Part shown: positions 53,290-61,715 of the stretch, piece by piece
Layout: the number at the start of each line of letters is the position of its first letter
How positions within the stretch are numbered: position 1 is the first letter of the stretch
Source of the DNA: Changchengzhania lutea
Lineage (GTDB): Bacteria; Bacteroidota; Bacteroidia; Flavobacteriales; Flavobacteriaceae
DNA length: 64,000 nucleotides
Reading direction: 5' to 3'
Assembly: GCF_006974145.1 (NCBI RefSeq)
Contig: NZ_CP039456.1
Coordinates: 2,542,499-2,606,498, forward strand
The notes under the pieces: generated by a model
Seen by the model: only the letters and a program-made list of their open reading frames with translations
What the model was told of the DNA's origin: nothing
Database searches by the model: none
Position numbers and translations under genes: made by a program

Positions 53290-54462
53290 ATGAGCAAGAA
53301 TAAAAAGAAATTCGAAACCGAAGCCATTCGTACACAATTAAAGCGTACCGAATTTCTAGAACATACAAGTCCGTTATACTTAACATCCAGTTTTGTTTTT
53401 GAGGATACTGAAGATATGCGTGCTTCTTTCTCAGAAGAAAAAGAACGTAATATATATAGCCGATTTACAAACCCGAATACTACGGAGTTTGTAGATAAAA
53501 TTTGCAAGATGGAAGGTGCTGAAAGCGGTTATGCTTTTGCAACGGGAATGGCTGCTGTATTTTCAACATTTGCCGCCTTGTTAAATAGTGGCGATCATAT
53601 TGTTTCGGCCCGTTCGGTATTTGGTTCTACGCATACACTTTTTACTAAGTATTTGCCAAAATGGAATATTGAAACCAGTTATTTCAATATTAACGAACCC
53701 AAAACCATTGAAAGTTTCATCACTCCAAAAACAAAGATTTTATATGCAGAATCGCCTACAAATCCTGCTATCGATATTATCGATTTAGAGTTGTTAGGAA
53801 ACATTGCCAAAAAACACAATTTAATATTAATAATTGATAACTGTTTTGCAACACCATATTTACAGCAACCTATAAAGTTTGGGGCACATCTGGTTATTCA
53901 TTCGGCGACTAAACTCATTGATGGACAAGGCCGTGTTTTGGGCGGCGTCACTGTTGGGGATGCAGATTTAATTCGGGAAATTTATTTGTTTGCCAGAAAT
54001 ACAGGGCCTGCCTTATCGCCTTTTAATGCATGGACACTTTCGAAAAGTTTAGAAACATTGGCGGTAAGGGTTGATAAGCATTGTGAAAACGCACTTAAAG
54101 TAGCGGAATTTTTAGAAGCACACACTCAAGTAAATTGGGTAAAATACCCCTTTTTAAAATCGCACCCGCAATATAAAGTCGCAAAAAAGCAAATGAAATT
54201 GGGTGGCAATATTGTGGCGTTTGAAGTAAAAGGCGGTATTGAAGCCGGACGTGAATTTTTGAATGCCATAAAAATGTGTTCGCTATCTGCTAATTTGGGA
54301 GATACCAGAAGTATCGTCACGCATCCAGCATCAACCACACATAGTAAATTATCAGCAGAAGATCGATTACAGGTGAGTATTACGGATGGATTGGTTAGAA
54401 TTTCAGTGGGCTTGGAGCATGTAGATGATATTATAAGTGATTTGAAGCAGGCTTTGGGGTAA
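53290..54462 (+). CDS. PLP-dependent transsulfuration-family enzyme (MetB/MetZ-like)
   Basis: 390 aa. Cys/Met metabolism PLP fold: FETEAIRTQLKRTEFLEHTS, YSRFTNPNTTEFVDKICKME, SARSVFGSTHTLFTKYLP, Schiff-base Lys in VIHSATKLIDGQGRVLGGV, and VTHPASTTHSKLSAEDRLQV. It could be cystathionine gamma-synthase, O-succinylhomoserine sulfhydrylase or a lyase; the sequence favours the MetZ/MetB group by its FTNPNT and GRVLGG forms. Third gene of the riboswitch operon, 37 bp after the fusion gene. Confidence 0.88.
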   Translation: MSKNKKKFETEAIRTQLKRTEFLEHTSPLYLTSSFVFEDTEDMRASFSEEKERNIYSRFTNPNTTEFVDKICKMEGAESGYAFATGMAAVFSTFAALLNSGDHIVSARSVFGSTHTLFTKYLPKWNIETSYFNINEPKTIESFITPKTKILYAESPTNPAIDIIDLELLGNIAKKHNLILIIDNCFATPYLQQPIKFGAHLVIHSATKLIDGQGRVLGGVTVGDADLIREIYLFARNTGPALSPFNAWTLSKSLETLAVRVDKHCENALKVAEFLEAHTQVNWVKYPFLKSHPQYKVAKKQMKLGGNIVAFEVKGGIEAGREFLNAIKMCSLSANLGDTRSIVTHPASTTHSKLSAEDRLQVSITDGLVRISVGLEHVDDIISDLKQALG

Positions 54463-54709
54463 TTGTAGTTTTAGGAAATTTTTTAAAAACAAAAACAGTC
54501 AGTCATTTATGTTAATGTGTAGTTGTAATGAAATCGGAAGTCGAATATTAAACCTTATTGAACTGTGAGTTTTGATGCAGATAATCTTATTTTTAAAACA
54601 CAGGTTTTTATAGATTCATTGAATAAACGAAAATAATAAATAATAATTTTGTTTTATGTAACATACATTCTGTTTTGGGCTACTAATTAATATTAGCACA
54701 AATCAAACG

Positions 54710-55183
54710 ATGAGTAATCAAGCTTTGAAACCCACCTCATATAACCTTTTGTACAAACATTTAGAGCTTTTGTCCAAGTTAAATGATAATCATCTAATCA
54801 TATTTAGACATTGGTGTTTTAATGAGACTGAGTATGATTCTCTAATGGAAAGATTTAGTTTGGAGAGAGCAAGATTAAGACAACAGTATGATTTAGGGTT
54901 AAATAAATTATCCAATGGTGAAACATATTCACAATATCAAACTAGATTATTGGATTATGGTCTAATTGATAAAGACGGAATTCGTGAATCAATAAAGTTA
55001 AAAAGAGGTGAACTGATAGACTGTTTTGGAATAGGTGAATTTGATTTTTGGACTTTTGATCTTATTAATCTTGGTATTTTGGCTCATAGAACTAATTTCA
55101 GCAGTTACAATGGGAAGGACGCTTTTAGTAGCTTATATTTATCTCCTTATGGTAAAAAAGCTGTTGAATATATATTCGAATAA
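54710..55183 (+). CDS. Hypothetical protein, 157 aa
   Basis: No family recognised. Largely helical with a coiled-coil-like part (YDSLMERFSLERARLRQQYD, ~40-60) and a C-terminal section FWTFDLINLGILAHRTNF ... YLSPYGKKAVEYI, where 'LSPYGKKAVEYI' looks like the end of a winged-helix or Abi-alpha-type domain. Stands alone between the met operon and the cys cluster; about 250 bp of non-coding DNA on either side. Lower GC than neighbours, so possibly acquired. Confidence 0.6.
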   Translation: MSNQALKPTSYNLLYKHLELLSKLNDNHLIIFRHWCFNETEYDSLMERFSLERARLRQQYDLGLNKLSNGETYSQYQTRLLDYGLIDKDGIRESIKLKRGELIDCFGIGEFDFWTFDLINLGILAHRTNFSSYNGKDAFSSLYLSPYGKKAVEYIFE

Positions 55184-55480
55184 TAAATTGAGATTTATAT
55201 ATGATGCTGACTTTGGTTTTCAAACAACACTCTTTCTTTTCATCTTATCAAAAGCCATTTTTGTATTTTAATAGATAAATACAATTTCAACTATCGATTT
55301 ATTAGGCTGTTAAAACAAAACGAACATATTAGGTACACTCGCTTTTTTAATGTATTTAAGTATTGGATTTTAGTTAATTCCCATATAATGGACAACTTAT
55401 TCTAAAAGTGCTTTGGGTTTTGCAGAGGAAGAAAACATTAAAAATATTTTACTATTTCCTAAAATACCTATCTTAGCACC
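55184..55480. other. Intergenic region before the Rrf2 gene
   Basis: No gene supported. TTTCCTAAAATACCTATCTT (55455-55474), next to the start of the Rrf2 gene, resembles the TTCCTACTAAAACAATAGGA site upstream of DUF2061/cysH. Confidence 0.35.
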
Positions 55481-55900
55481 ATGCTATCTAAACGAACAAA
55501 ATACGGACTAAAAGCGCTCACCTATATTGCTAGAAGTGACCGTGAAAAACCTGTGCAAGTTGGTGAAATTGCTAAAAGCGAAAACATACCTCAAAAATTT
55601 TTAGAAGGCATTCTTCTTACCTTGAGGAAGTCTGGAATTTTAGGTTCTAAAAAAGGAAAGCACGGTGGCTATTATCTTCGACACGAGCCATCTGAAATAA
55701 AAATGACCGATGTTATGCGCGTGCTTGAGGGTCCCATTGCTATGGTGCCCTGTGTAAGTTTGAATTTTTACGAAAAGTGCGATGATTGTCCAGACGAGCA
55801 CAAATGTAGTGTCCATAAACTCATGATTCAAGTGAGGGATAATACATTGAAGGTGCTTAGGAATAATACATTAGCAGATCTGTGTTGCCAAAAGGAATAA
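55481..55900 (+). CDS. Rrf2-family transcriptional regulator (CymR/IscR-like)
   Basis: 139 aa. Winged helix MLSKRTKYGLKALTYIARSD ... VGEIAKSENIPQKFLEGILL and wing SKKGKHGGYYLRHEPSEIKM. A cysteine cluster C-x10-C-x2-C-x5-C (VPCVSLNFYEKCDDCPDEHK then CSVH) could bind an Fe-S cluster or sense thiols. Rrf2 proteins (CymR, IscR, NsrR) control cysteine, Fe-S or NO responses; the neighbouring sulfate-assimilation genes make a cysteine/sulfur regulator most likely. Start ATG 55481. Confidence 0.88.
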   Translation: MLSKRTKYGLKALTYIARSDREKPVQVGEIAKSENIPQKFLEGILLTLRKSGILGSKKGKHGGYYLRHEPSEIKMTDVMRVLEGPIAMVPCVSLNFYEKCDDCPDEHKCSVHKLMIQVRDNTLKVLRNNTLADLCCQKE

Positions 55901-56010
55901 GAATTTCGTAAAATATCTACTTATTACCAATTTTTTAATTAATGACATACACTCTTTTTTAAAGAATCCTTAAAAGTTGTTAAATAGTTTTGACCTGCTC
56001 TATTAATTAA

Positions 56011-56041
56011 TATATTTGTAATTCCTACTAAAACAATAGGA
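56011..56041 (+). promoter_or_regulatory. Promoter and candidate Rrf2 operator of the sulfate assimilation operon
   Basis: TTG at 55990 and TATATTTG at 56011-56018 form a Bacteroidota promoter with 18-19 bp spacing. Just after the -7 box lies TTCCTACTAAAACAATAGGA (56022-56041), inverted arms TCCTA/TAGGA. A similar word occurs before the Rrf2 gene, suggesting a shared operator. Confidence 0.5.
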
Positions 56042-56062
56042 TTAATATAAAATTTAGTTAAT

Positions 56063-56329
56063 ATGATAATTGACAGCGTATTAAGCAGACAAGTAAAGGC
56101 AGGAAAATCGGTAGATGAGTCAAAACAATCAGAAGAAAAAATAAAGCGGAGTTTGGCTAAAACCATTAGTTGGAGGGTCATAGGAACACTGGATACGCTC
56201 CTTTTATCTTGGCTTATAACCGGAGAAGCTACTTTGGCTTTCACTATAGCATCCGTAGAATTTGCATCCAAAATGGTATTGTATTTCTTTCACGAACGCG
56301 CATGGAATAATATAAAATGGGGAAAGTAA
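56063..56329 (+). CDS. DUF2061 family membrane protein
   Basis: 88 aa. The DUF2061 pattern is clear: SLAKTISWRVIGTLDTLLLS followed by TGEATLAFTIASVEFASKMV and YFFHERAWNNIKWG, giving two transmembrane helices. Members are often next to cys genes, where a role in sulfate/sulfite handling or transport has been suspected but not shown. Its stop overlaps the cysH start (TAATG), so it is the first gene of the operon. Confidence 0.88.
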   Translation: MIIDSVLSRQVKAGKSVDESKQSEEKIKRSLAKTISWRVIGTLDTLLLSWLITGEATLAFTIASVEFASKMVLYFFHERAWNNIKWGK

Positions 56330-56949
56330 TGATCGATCAAAATCAAATAGATAAATCAAATACGCTTTTTAAAGACGAAAATCCTTCGGCGATCATCAAG
56401 AAGGCTTTAGAGCTTAGTCAAGAAGCCGTTGTAACAACAAATTTTAGACCCTACGAAGCAGTAATTTTGCATGCCGTAAAAACTGTTAAAGTAAGCATCC
56501 CCGTGGTTTGGTGCGATACAGGTTATAATACTCCACAAACCTATAAACACGCAGAACAAGTTATTAAAAATTTAAAATTAAATGTGTTTTTATATGTACC
56601 AAAACAAACATCGGCGCACCGCGATGTGGTGATGGGAATTCCAAGCGTGGATGCCCCAGAACATGCTTTATTTACAGAGCAAGTCAAGTTAGAGCCTTTC
56701 AAAAGAGCGATGGAAGAGCATAAGCCTAAAGTTTGGTTTACAAACTTGCGCCAAGGGCAAACAGCCTTTAGAGACAGTATCGGAATTTTTAGTCTAAGTA
56801 AAGATGGTATTTTGAAAGTCAGCCCATTTTACTATTGGTCAGACGAAAAATTAGACACTTATTTAGGCGACAATAACTTACCCAATGAGTTTAAATATTT
56901 CGACCCCACAAAGGCTTTAGAAAACAGAGAGTGTGGCTTGCATGCATAA
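56329..56949 (+). CDS. cysH: Phosphoadenylylsulfate reductase (PAPS/APS reductase family)
   Basis: 206 aa from ATG at 56329, which overlaps the DUF2061 stop; an in-frame ATG at 56317 is the alternative. Family motifs are AVVTTNFRPYEAVILHAVKT, VVWCDTGYNTPQTYKHAEQV and the C-terminal catalytic Cys in RECGLHA. The two Cys pairs (CC and CxxC) that bind the 4Fe-4S of APS reductases are absent, which by family rule predicts PAPS use. Yet no APS kinase (cysC) is seen in the cluster. Confidence 0.9.
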   Translation: MIDQNQIDKSNTLFKDENPSAIIKKALELSQEAVVTTNFRPYEAVILHAVKTVKVSIPVVWCDTGYNTPQTYKHAEQVIKNLKLNVFLYVPKQTSAHRDVVMGIPSVDAPEHALFTEQVKLEPFKRAMEEHKPKVWFTNLRQGQTAFRDSIGIFSLSKDGILKVSPFYYWSDEKLDTYLGDNNLPNEFKYFDPTKALENRECGLHA

Positions 56950-57011
56950 TCAGTTGGCAGTACTCAGTTGGCAGTAGCAGTATATAAAGAGAGAAAAAAT
57001 AACAACAAAAT

Positions 57012-57062
57012 TCTTACCTCGCCCGAGTAAGAGTTCCCCTTCGGGGGTTAGGGGGCTTATTT
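57012..57062. repeat. Hairpin repeat family 2, copy 3
   Basis: TTCTTACCTCGCCCGAGTAA then GAGTTCCCCTTCGGGGGTTA and GGGGGCT directly before the cysD ATG at 57063, so the cysD ribosome-binding region lies in the repeat. Confidence 0.65.
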
Positions 57063-57968
57063 ATGAAGAAAGACACATCACATATTAATTCGCTAGAAAA
57101 CGAAGCCATATATATCATGAGGGAAGTGGCCGCACAGTTTGAAAAACCAGTGTTGTTGTTTTCAGGAGGTAAGGATTCCATAACACTGGTGCGATTAGCA
57201 GTAAAAGCCTTTTATCCAGCAAAAGTGCCTTTTCCTTTAATGCACATTGATACCGGACATAATTTCCCAGAAACCATAGAATTCAGGGGTCGTTTGGTTA
57301 AAGAATTAGGATTGGAATTGATTGTTCGTAACGTGCAAGACTCCATCGATGAAGGTAAAGTGAAGGAAGAATCGGGGCGTTATGCTAGCAGAAATATGTT
57401 GCAAACTACCACGCTTTTAGATGCTATTGAAGAATTTAAGTTTGATGCTTGTATTGGTGGTGCGCGTCGTGATGAAGAAAAGGCAAGAGCTAAAGAACGT
57501 ATTTTTTCTGTTCGTGATGATTTTGGACAATGGGACGAAAAAAATCAGCGTCCAGAATTGTTCGATATGTTAAATGGAGACATTGATCACGGTCAAAACG
57601 TGCGGGTGTTCCCCATTTCAAATTGGACAGAATTAGACGTTTGGTCCTATATAGAAAGAGAAAACATCGAGATTCCTTCTATATATTTTGCACATAAGCG
57701 TAAGGTGTTCTTAAGAGACGGTATGATTTGGTCTGCAGATGATGGCATTGTTTACAGGGATGAACACGAAGAAGTTCTTGAAGAAATGGTGCGTTTTAGA
57801 ACTGTAGGCGATATGAGTTGTACAGCTGCAGTGCTTTCTGAGGCATCGACGATTACTAAAGTGGTAGAAGAAATTAGAGATTCCACAATTTCTGAACGTG
57901 GCGCACGTATAGACGATAAACGCTCAGAAGCTGCTATGGAAAAACGTAAACAACAAGGGTACTTTTAA
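57063..57968 (+). CDS. cysD: Sulfate adenylyltransferase subunit 2
   Basis: 301 aa. PP-loop PVLLFSGGKDSITLVRLAVK, MHIDTGHNFPETIEFRGRLV, and GGARRDEEKARAKERIFSVR, NWTELDVWSYIERENIEIPS. Makes APS from sulfate and ATP together with CysN. Full length (E. coli 302). Confidence 0.97.
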   Translation: MKKDTSHINSLENEAIYIMREVAAQFEKPVLLFSGGKDSITLVRLAVKAFYPAKVPFPLMHIDTGHNFPETIEFRGRLVKELGLELIVRNVQDSIDEGKVKEESGRYASRNMLQTTTLLDAIEEFKFDACIGGARRDEEKARAKERIFSVRDDFGQWDEKNQRPELFDMLNGDIDHGQNVRVFPISNWTELDVWSYIERENIEIPSIYFAHKRKVFLRDGMIWSADDGIVYRDEHEEVLEEMVRFRTVGDMSCTAAVLSEASTITKVVEEIRDSTISERGARIDDKRSEAAMEKRKQQGYF

Positions 57969-57984
57969 AATTTTATTTTAAAAA

Positions 57985-58090
57985 TTTTGCCTTTAGCTTT
58001 TGGCTTTTAGCCTTTAGCAAATTAAACAAATATAAAAATTAGGCTAGCCGCAAATAGCTAATAGCTAAAGGCCAATAGCCAACAGCCAAT
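57985..58090. repeat. Heptamer-like inverted repeat spacer
   Basis: TTTAGCTTTTGGCTTTTAGC then CTTTAGC (57992-58018) faces AATAGCTAATAGCTAAAGGC then CAATAGCC (58055-58082): repeated TAGCTTT/GGCTTTT words on one side and their complements on the other. Lies in the cysD-cysN gap. Confidence 0.55.
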
Positions 58091-58095
58091 AAAAA

Positions 58096-59343
58096 ATGGA
58101 AGTATTAAAAATTGCAACAGCAGGAAGTGTAGATGATGGGAAAAGTACCTTAATTGGTCGAATACTTTACGACACAAAATCATTAACTACAGATAAGTTG
58201 GAAGCCATTGAAAAAACAAGTAAACAACGTGGTTACGATTACTTAGATTTTTCATTAGCTACAGACGGTTTAGTTGCCGAAAGAGAACAGGGCATCACTA
58301 TAGATGTGGCACATATCTATTTTTCAACAAAAAAGAAAAGCTACATTATTGCCGATACTCCTGGTCATGTGGAGTATACACGTAACATGGTAACAGGGGC
58401 TTCAACATCTCAAGCGTCTATCATTTTAATTGATGCCAGAAAAGGGGTTATTGAACAAACTAATCGTCACTTCTTCATCAATAATTTATTAAGAATTAAA
58501 GATGTTGTGGTCGCCATTAATAAAATGGATTTGGTTGATTATTCTGAAGAAACCTATAATAAAATCAAAGCAGATTTTTCTGAGTTGATGAGCAAAAGAG
58601 ATTATCAAGATCAGAAAATAACATTCATCCCGGTAAGTGCTTTAAAGGGCGATAATGTTGTAAATAAATCTGATAATATGCCTTGGTATAAAGGTGAAGC
58701 TTTGTTAGAGCATTTAGAGCAATTAGATAAAGCCGATATTTTTAATGTGGGCACACCGCGTTTTCCTGTGCAATATGTTATTCGTCCTAAAACTGAAGAT
58801 TTTCACGATTATAGAGGTTATGCAGGAAAAGTGTATGGAGGGAATTTAAGTGTTGGTGACGCTATTGTGGTATTACCATCGCAAACAAAATCGAAGATTA
58901 AAGCTATTTATTTCTATGATGAAAAATACGAAACGGCATCAAGACGCTCATCGGTAACCATCACTTTGGAAAATGATATTAATGTAAGTCGTGGCGATAT
59001 GATTGTTAAAGAAGGCGATTTACCAACTATCGAAAAACAATTTACGGCTAATGTCTGTTGGATGGATTCAAACCAGCTAACTGCTGGCACAAAATACGTT
59101 GTGCAACATGGTATAAATAAAGTATTGGCAAAAGTAGAGAGAATTCACCATAAAATAAACCCTGATTATTCTGGTATTGAATCAGATGTGTCTGGTTTAA
59201 GTGTTAACGATATTGCCAAGGTAACATTCAAATTAAATAAGCCGATTTTCTACGATCAGTTTAAAAATCATAGAACAAATGGGTCGTTTATAATAATAGA
59301 TCCACAATCAAATAATACGGTTGGAGCCGGATTCATCCAATAA
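58096..59343 (+). CDS. cysN: Sulfate adenylyltransferase subunit 1 (GTPase)
   Basis: 415 aa. Elongation-factor-like GTPase: G1 AGSVDDGKSTLIGRIL, EREQGITIDVAHIYFSTKKK (G2), IADTPGHVEYTRNMVTG (G3), VAINKMDLVDYS (G4) and then two beta-barrel domains. GTP hydrolysis drives sulfate adenylylation by CysD. No fused APS kinase domain (CysC), unlike the 600+ aa CysNC forms. Confidence 0.96.
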   Translation: MEVLKIATAGSVDDGKSTLIGRILYDTKSLTTDKLEAIEKTSKQRGYDYLDFSLATDGLVAEREQGITIDVAHIYFSTKKKSYIIADTPGHVEYTRNMVTGASTSQASIILIDARKGVIEQTNRHFFINNLLRIKDVVVAINKMDLVDYSEETYNKIKADFSELMSKRDYQDQKITFIPVSALKGDNVVNKSDNMPWYKGEALLEHLEQLDKADIFNVGTPRFPVQYVIRPKTEDFHDYRGYAGKVYGGNLSVGDAIVVLPSQTKSKIKAIYFYDEKYETASRRSSVTITLENDINVSRGDMIVKEGDLPTIEKQFTANVCWMDSNQLTAGTKYVVQHGINKVLAKVERIHHKINPDYSGIESDVSGLSVNDIAKVTFKLNKPIFYDQFKNHRTNGSFIIIDPQSNNTVGAGFIQ

Positions 59344-59373
59344 AGCCCCCTAGCCCCCAAAGGGGGAATTAGC
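59343..59373. repeat. Hairpin repeat family 2, copy 4
   Basis: AAGCCCCCTAGCCCCCAAAG then GGGGAATTAGC begins on the last base of the cysN stop codon. Confidence 0.65.
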
Positions 59374-59406
59374 AGGTTTGCGAAAAAATAAGAAGAATAA
59401 GTTTTT

Positions 59407-59435
59407 CTGCAAGGTTTCAAAAACCTTGTAGGTAT
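59407..59435. repeat. Hairpin repeat family 1, copy 5
   Basis: CTGCAAGGTTTCAAAAACCT then TGTAGGTAT. Confidence 0.7.
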
Positions 59436-59454
59436 AAATAAAAACATTTTGCTC

Positions 59455-59566
59455 CTTCCAAGTAAGAATTCCTCCCCTTTGGGAGGCTAGTAGGGGCCTA
59501 ACAACAATATTCTTACTCCGCCCGAGTAAGAATCCCTCCCCTCTGGGGAGGTTAGAAGGGGCTAGT
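59455..59566. repeat. Hairpin repeat family 2, copies 5 and 6 in tandem
   Basis: AAGTAAGAATTCCTCCCCTT then TGGGAGGCTAGTAGGGG, followed by CCGAGTAAGAATCCCTCCCC then TCTGGGGAGGTTAGAAGGGG, ending 3 bp before the sulfite reductase ATG. Also ATTCTTACTC/GAGTAAGAAT palindrome at 59508-59532. Confidence 0.65.
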
Positions 59567-59568
59567 GT

Positions 59569-61677
59569 ATGCAAAGTTTTAGAACAGAAATAGAGAATCC
59601 GGTTGTCCAGAACGATATTATTGAATTAGCCAATAAAATTGAGTTGTTTCACAACGGTAAGATAGACGAAGAAAAATTTAGAAGCCTGCGTTTAGCACGT
59701 GGCGTTTACGGTCAGCGACAAGAAGGCGTGCAAATGATTCGTATTAAATTACCTTACGGAAAAGTATTGAGTAATCAATTACGAAGAATTTCAGAGGTTT
59801 CTGATGAATATTCAAGAGGTAGATTACACATTACTACCCGTCAAGATATTCAAATCCATTATGTCGATTTAAACCGAACCCCAGAGCTTTGGGCAGAGTT
59901 AGAGCGTGATGATGTAACATTGCGTGAAGCTTGCGGTAACACTGTAAGAAACGTAACAGCTTCAGAAACTGCTGGAATTGACATAAACGAACTGTTTGAT
60001 GTATCACCTTATGCTGATGCTTTATTTCGTTTCTTTTTGCGTAACCCAATCTGTCAAGAAATGGGACGAAAGTTTAAAGTCTCTTTTTCATCTTCAGATG
60101 AAGATACGGGACTGTCGTACATGCACGATTTAGGTTTTATTGCGAAGATTGAAAATGGTGTTCGTGGTTTCAAAGTGATGATTGGTGGTGGCTTAGGGTC
60201 CCAGCCACGTCATGCAGATGTGCTTTACAATTTTCTGCCTTCAAATAAAATCATTCCAGTAATGGAAGGTGTTTTAAGAATTTTTGATCGTCATGGGGAG
60301 CGTAAAAGCCGAACAAAAGCCAGAATTAAATTCTTAATAAAAGATTTAGGATTAGATGCTTTTAAAGCATTAGTTGAAGCCGAACAAAATGCCATTGAAT
60401 TTAAAACCGTAGCTATTGATGCAGAGACGTATGAAGCTTCAAGACCAGTTGAAGTTACTAAAATTCCTGAAGTAAGAATCAAAGATCAGCTGGCTTATGA
60501 AACTTGGAAATCAACAAATCTTATTCCTCAAAAGCAGGATGGTTATATAGCCATCGGTATCAAAGTGCTTTTAGGGGATTTCTACACAGATAAAGCCAGA
60601 TTATTAGCCAATTTAGTGGAGAACTATGCTGCAGGTGAAATTCGATTAACCTTGCGTCAAAATATTTTAATTCCTTTTGTAAAGGAAGATTTAGTGCCGT
60701 TTTTCTATTCAGAATTAGAAAAATTAGGTTTTGTTGAAGCGGGATATAACAAAGCGGTTGACATTACGGCATGTCCGGGAACAGATACCTGTAATTTAGG
60801 AATAGCGAGCAGTACAGGAATTGCTGATGAATTAGAACGGGTTATAAAAGTAGAATATCCGCAGTACCTAAAAAACAAGGATCTCGTCATTAAAATAAGT
60901 GGTTGCATGAATGCTTGCGGTCAACACAATATGGCTAATATTGGCTTTCAGGGTATGTCTGTTCGTACACCAGAAAAATTGGTTGCACCGGCTTTACAGG
61001 TGTTGCTTGGTGGTGGGAATTTAGGTGATGGACAGGGTGTTTTTGCAGATAAAGTGGCTAAGGTCCCAAGTAAAAGGGGACCCGAAGCGCTACGAAGAAT
61101 TTTAGATGATTTTGAGACCCATGCCCATGGAAAAACGTTTGTTGACTATTATAAGGATACAGGAGACCGTTATTTCTATGACTTGTTAAGCGATTTGCAA
61201 GACGTGACCAATTTAACACAGGATGATTTTATTGATTGGGGTGAAGAAGAGAAATATGTAAAGGAAATTGGTGTCGGGGAATGTGCCGGTGTAGTTATTG
61301 ATTTAATAGCCACATTGTTTTTAGAAAGCGAAGAAAAAATTGAAAATGCCAAAATAGCGTTTGATAATCAAGTGTATTCCAGTGCCATTTATCATGCCTA
61401 TAGTTCATTGGTAAATTCCGCAAAAGCACTGCTGCTAGCAGAAAATAAAAGAACCAATACCCATGCTGGAATCATTAATCAGTTTGATGAATTTTTTATT
61501 AACAATGGCACAATCGACCTAGGTAGTTCTTTTTCAGAATTGATTTATCAAATAAATAAGTTTCCACCAACTGAAGCGTTTGCATCAAAGTATATAGACA
61601 ATGCGAATCAGTTTTTAGAAAAAGTAAGAGCATTCAGGGAAATTGAAATAAGCAACATTCAGAATAAAGCGGTTTAA
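59569..61677 (+). CDS. Sulfite reductase (siroheme/4Fe-4S, NirA-like) with C-terminal HEPN domain
   Basis: 702 aa. Residues ~1-560 are the two-repeat nitrite/sulfite reductase fold: LRLARGVYGQRQEGVQMIRI, GRLHITTRQDIQIHYVDLNR, and the siroheme/4Fe-4S Cys set TACPGTDTCNLGIASSTG (~400) and KISGCMNACGQHNMANIGFQ (~445). Residues ~575-700 form a HEPN-like four-helix domain (ATLFLESEEKIENAKIAFDN, YHAYSSLVNSAKALLLAENK, FFINNGTID). HEPN domains usually bind nucleotides or RNA; here its role is unknown. Reduces sulfite to sulfide for MetY. Electron donor presumably ferredoxin, in line with the flavoprotein at 63169. Confidence 0.92.
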   Translation: MQSFRTEIENPVVQNDIIELANKIELFHNGKIDEEKFRSLRLARGVYGQRQEGVQMIRIKLPYGKVLSNQLRRISEVSDEYSRGRLHITTRQDIQIHYVDLNRTPELWAELERDDVTLREACGNTVRNVTASETAGIDINELFDVSPYADALFRFFLRNPICQEMGRKFKVSFSSSDEDTGLSYMHDLGFIAKIENGVRGFKVMIGGGLGSQPRHADVLYNFLPSNKIIPVMEGVLRIFDRHGERKSRTKARIKFLIKDLGLDAFKALVEAEQNAIEFKTVAIDAETYEASRPVEVTKIPEVRIKDQLAYETWKSTNLIPQKQDGYIAIGIKVLLGDFYTDKARLLANLVENYAAGEIRLTLRQNILIPFVKEDLVPFFYSELEKLGFVEAGYNKAVDITACPGTDTCNLGIASSTGIADELERVIKVEYPQYLKNKDLVIKISGCMNACGQHNMANIGFQGMSVRTPEKLVAPALQVLLGGGNLGDGQGVFADKVAKVPSKRGPEALRRILDDFETHAHGKTFVDYYKDTGDRYFYDLLSDLQDVTNLTQDDFIDWGEEEKYVKEIGVGECAGVVIDLIATLFLESEEKIENAKIAFDNQVYSSAIYHAYSSLVNSAKALLLAENKRTNTHAGIINQFDEFFINNGTIDLGSSFSELIYQINKFPPTEAFASKYIDNANQFLEKVRAFREIEISNIQNKAV

Positions 61678-61715
61678 AAAGTACCATTCTGAATTTAATG
61701 AAGCTTTTTTATTAA

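Noticed and set aside
55035-55271. 78-codon + strand ORF
   Set aside because: Out-of-frame overlap with the 157-aa gene; hydrophobic only because of the AT-rich frame.
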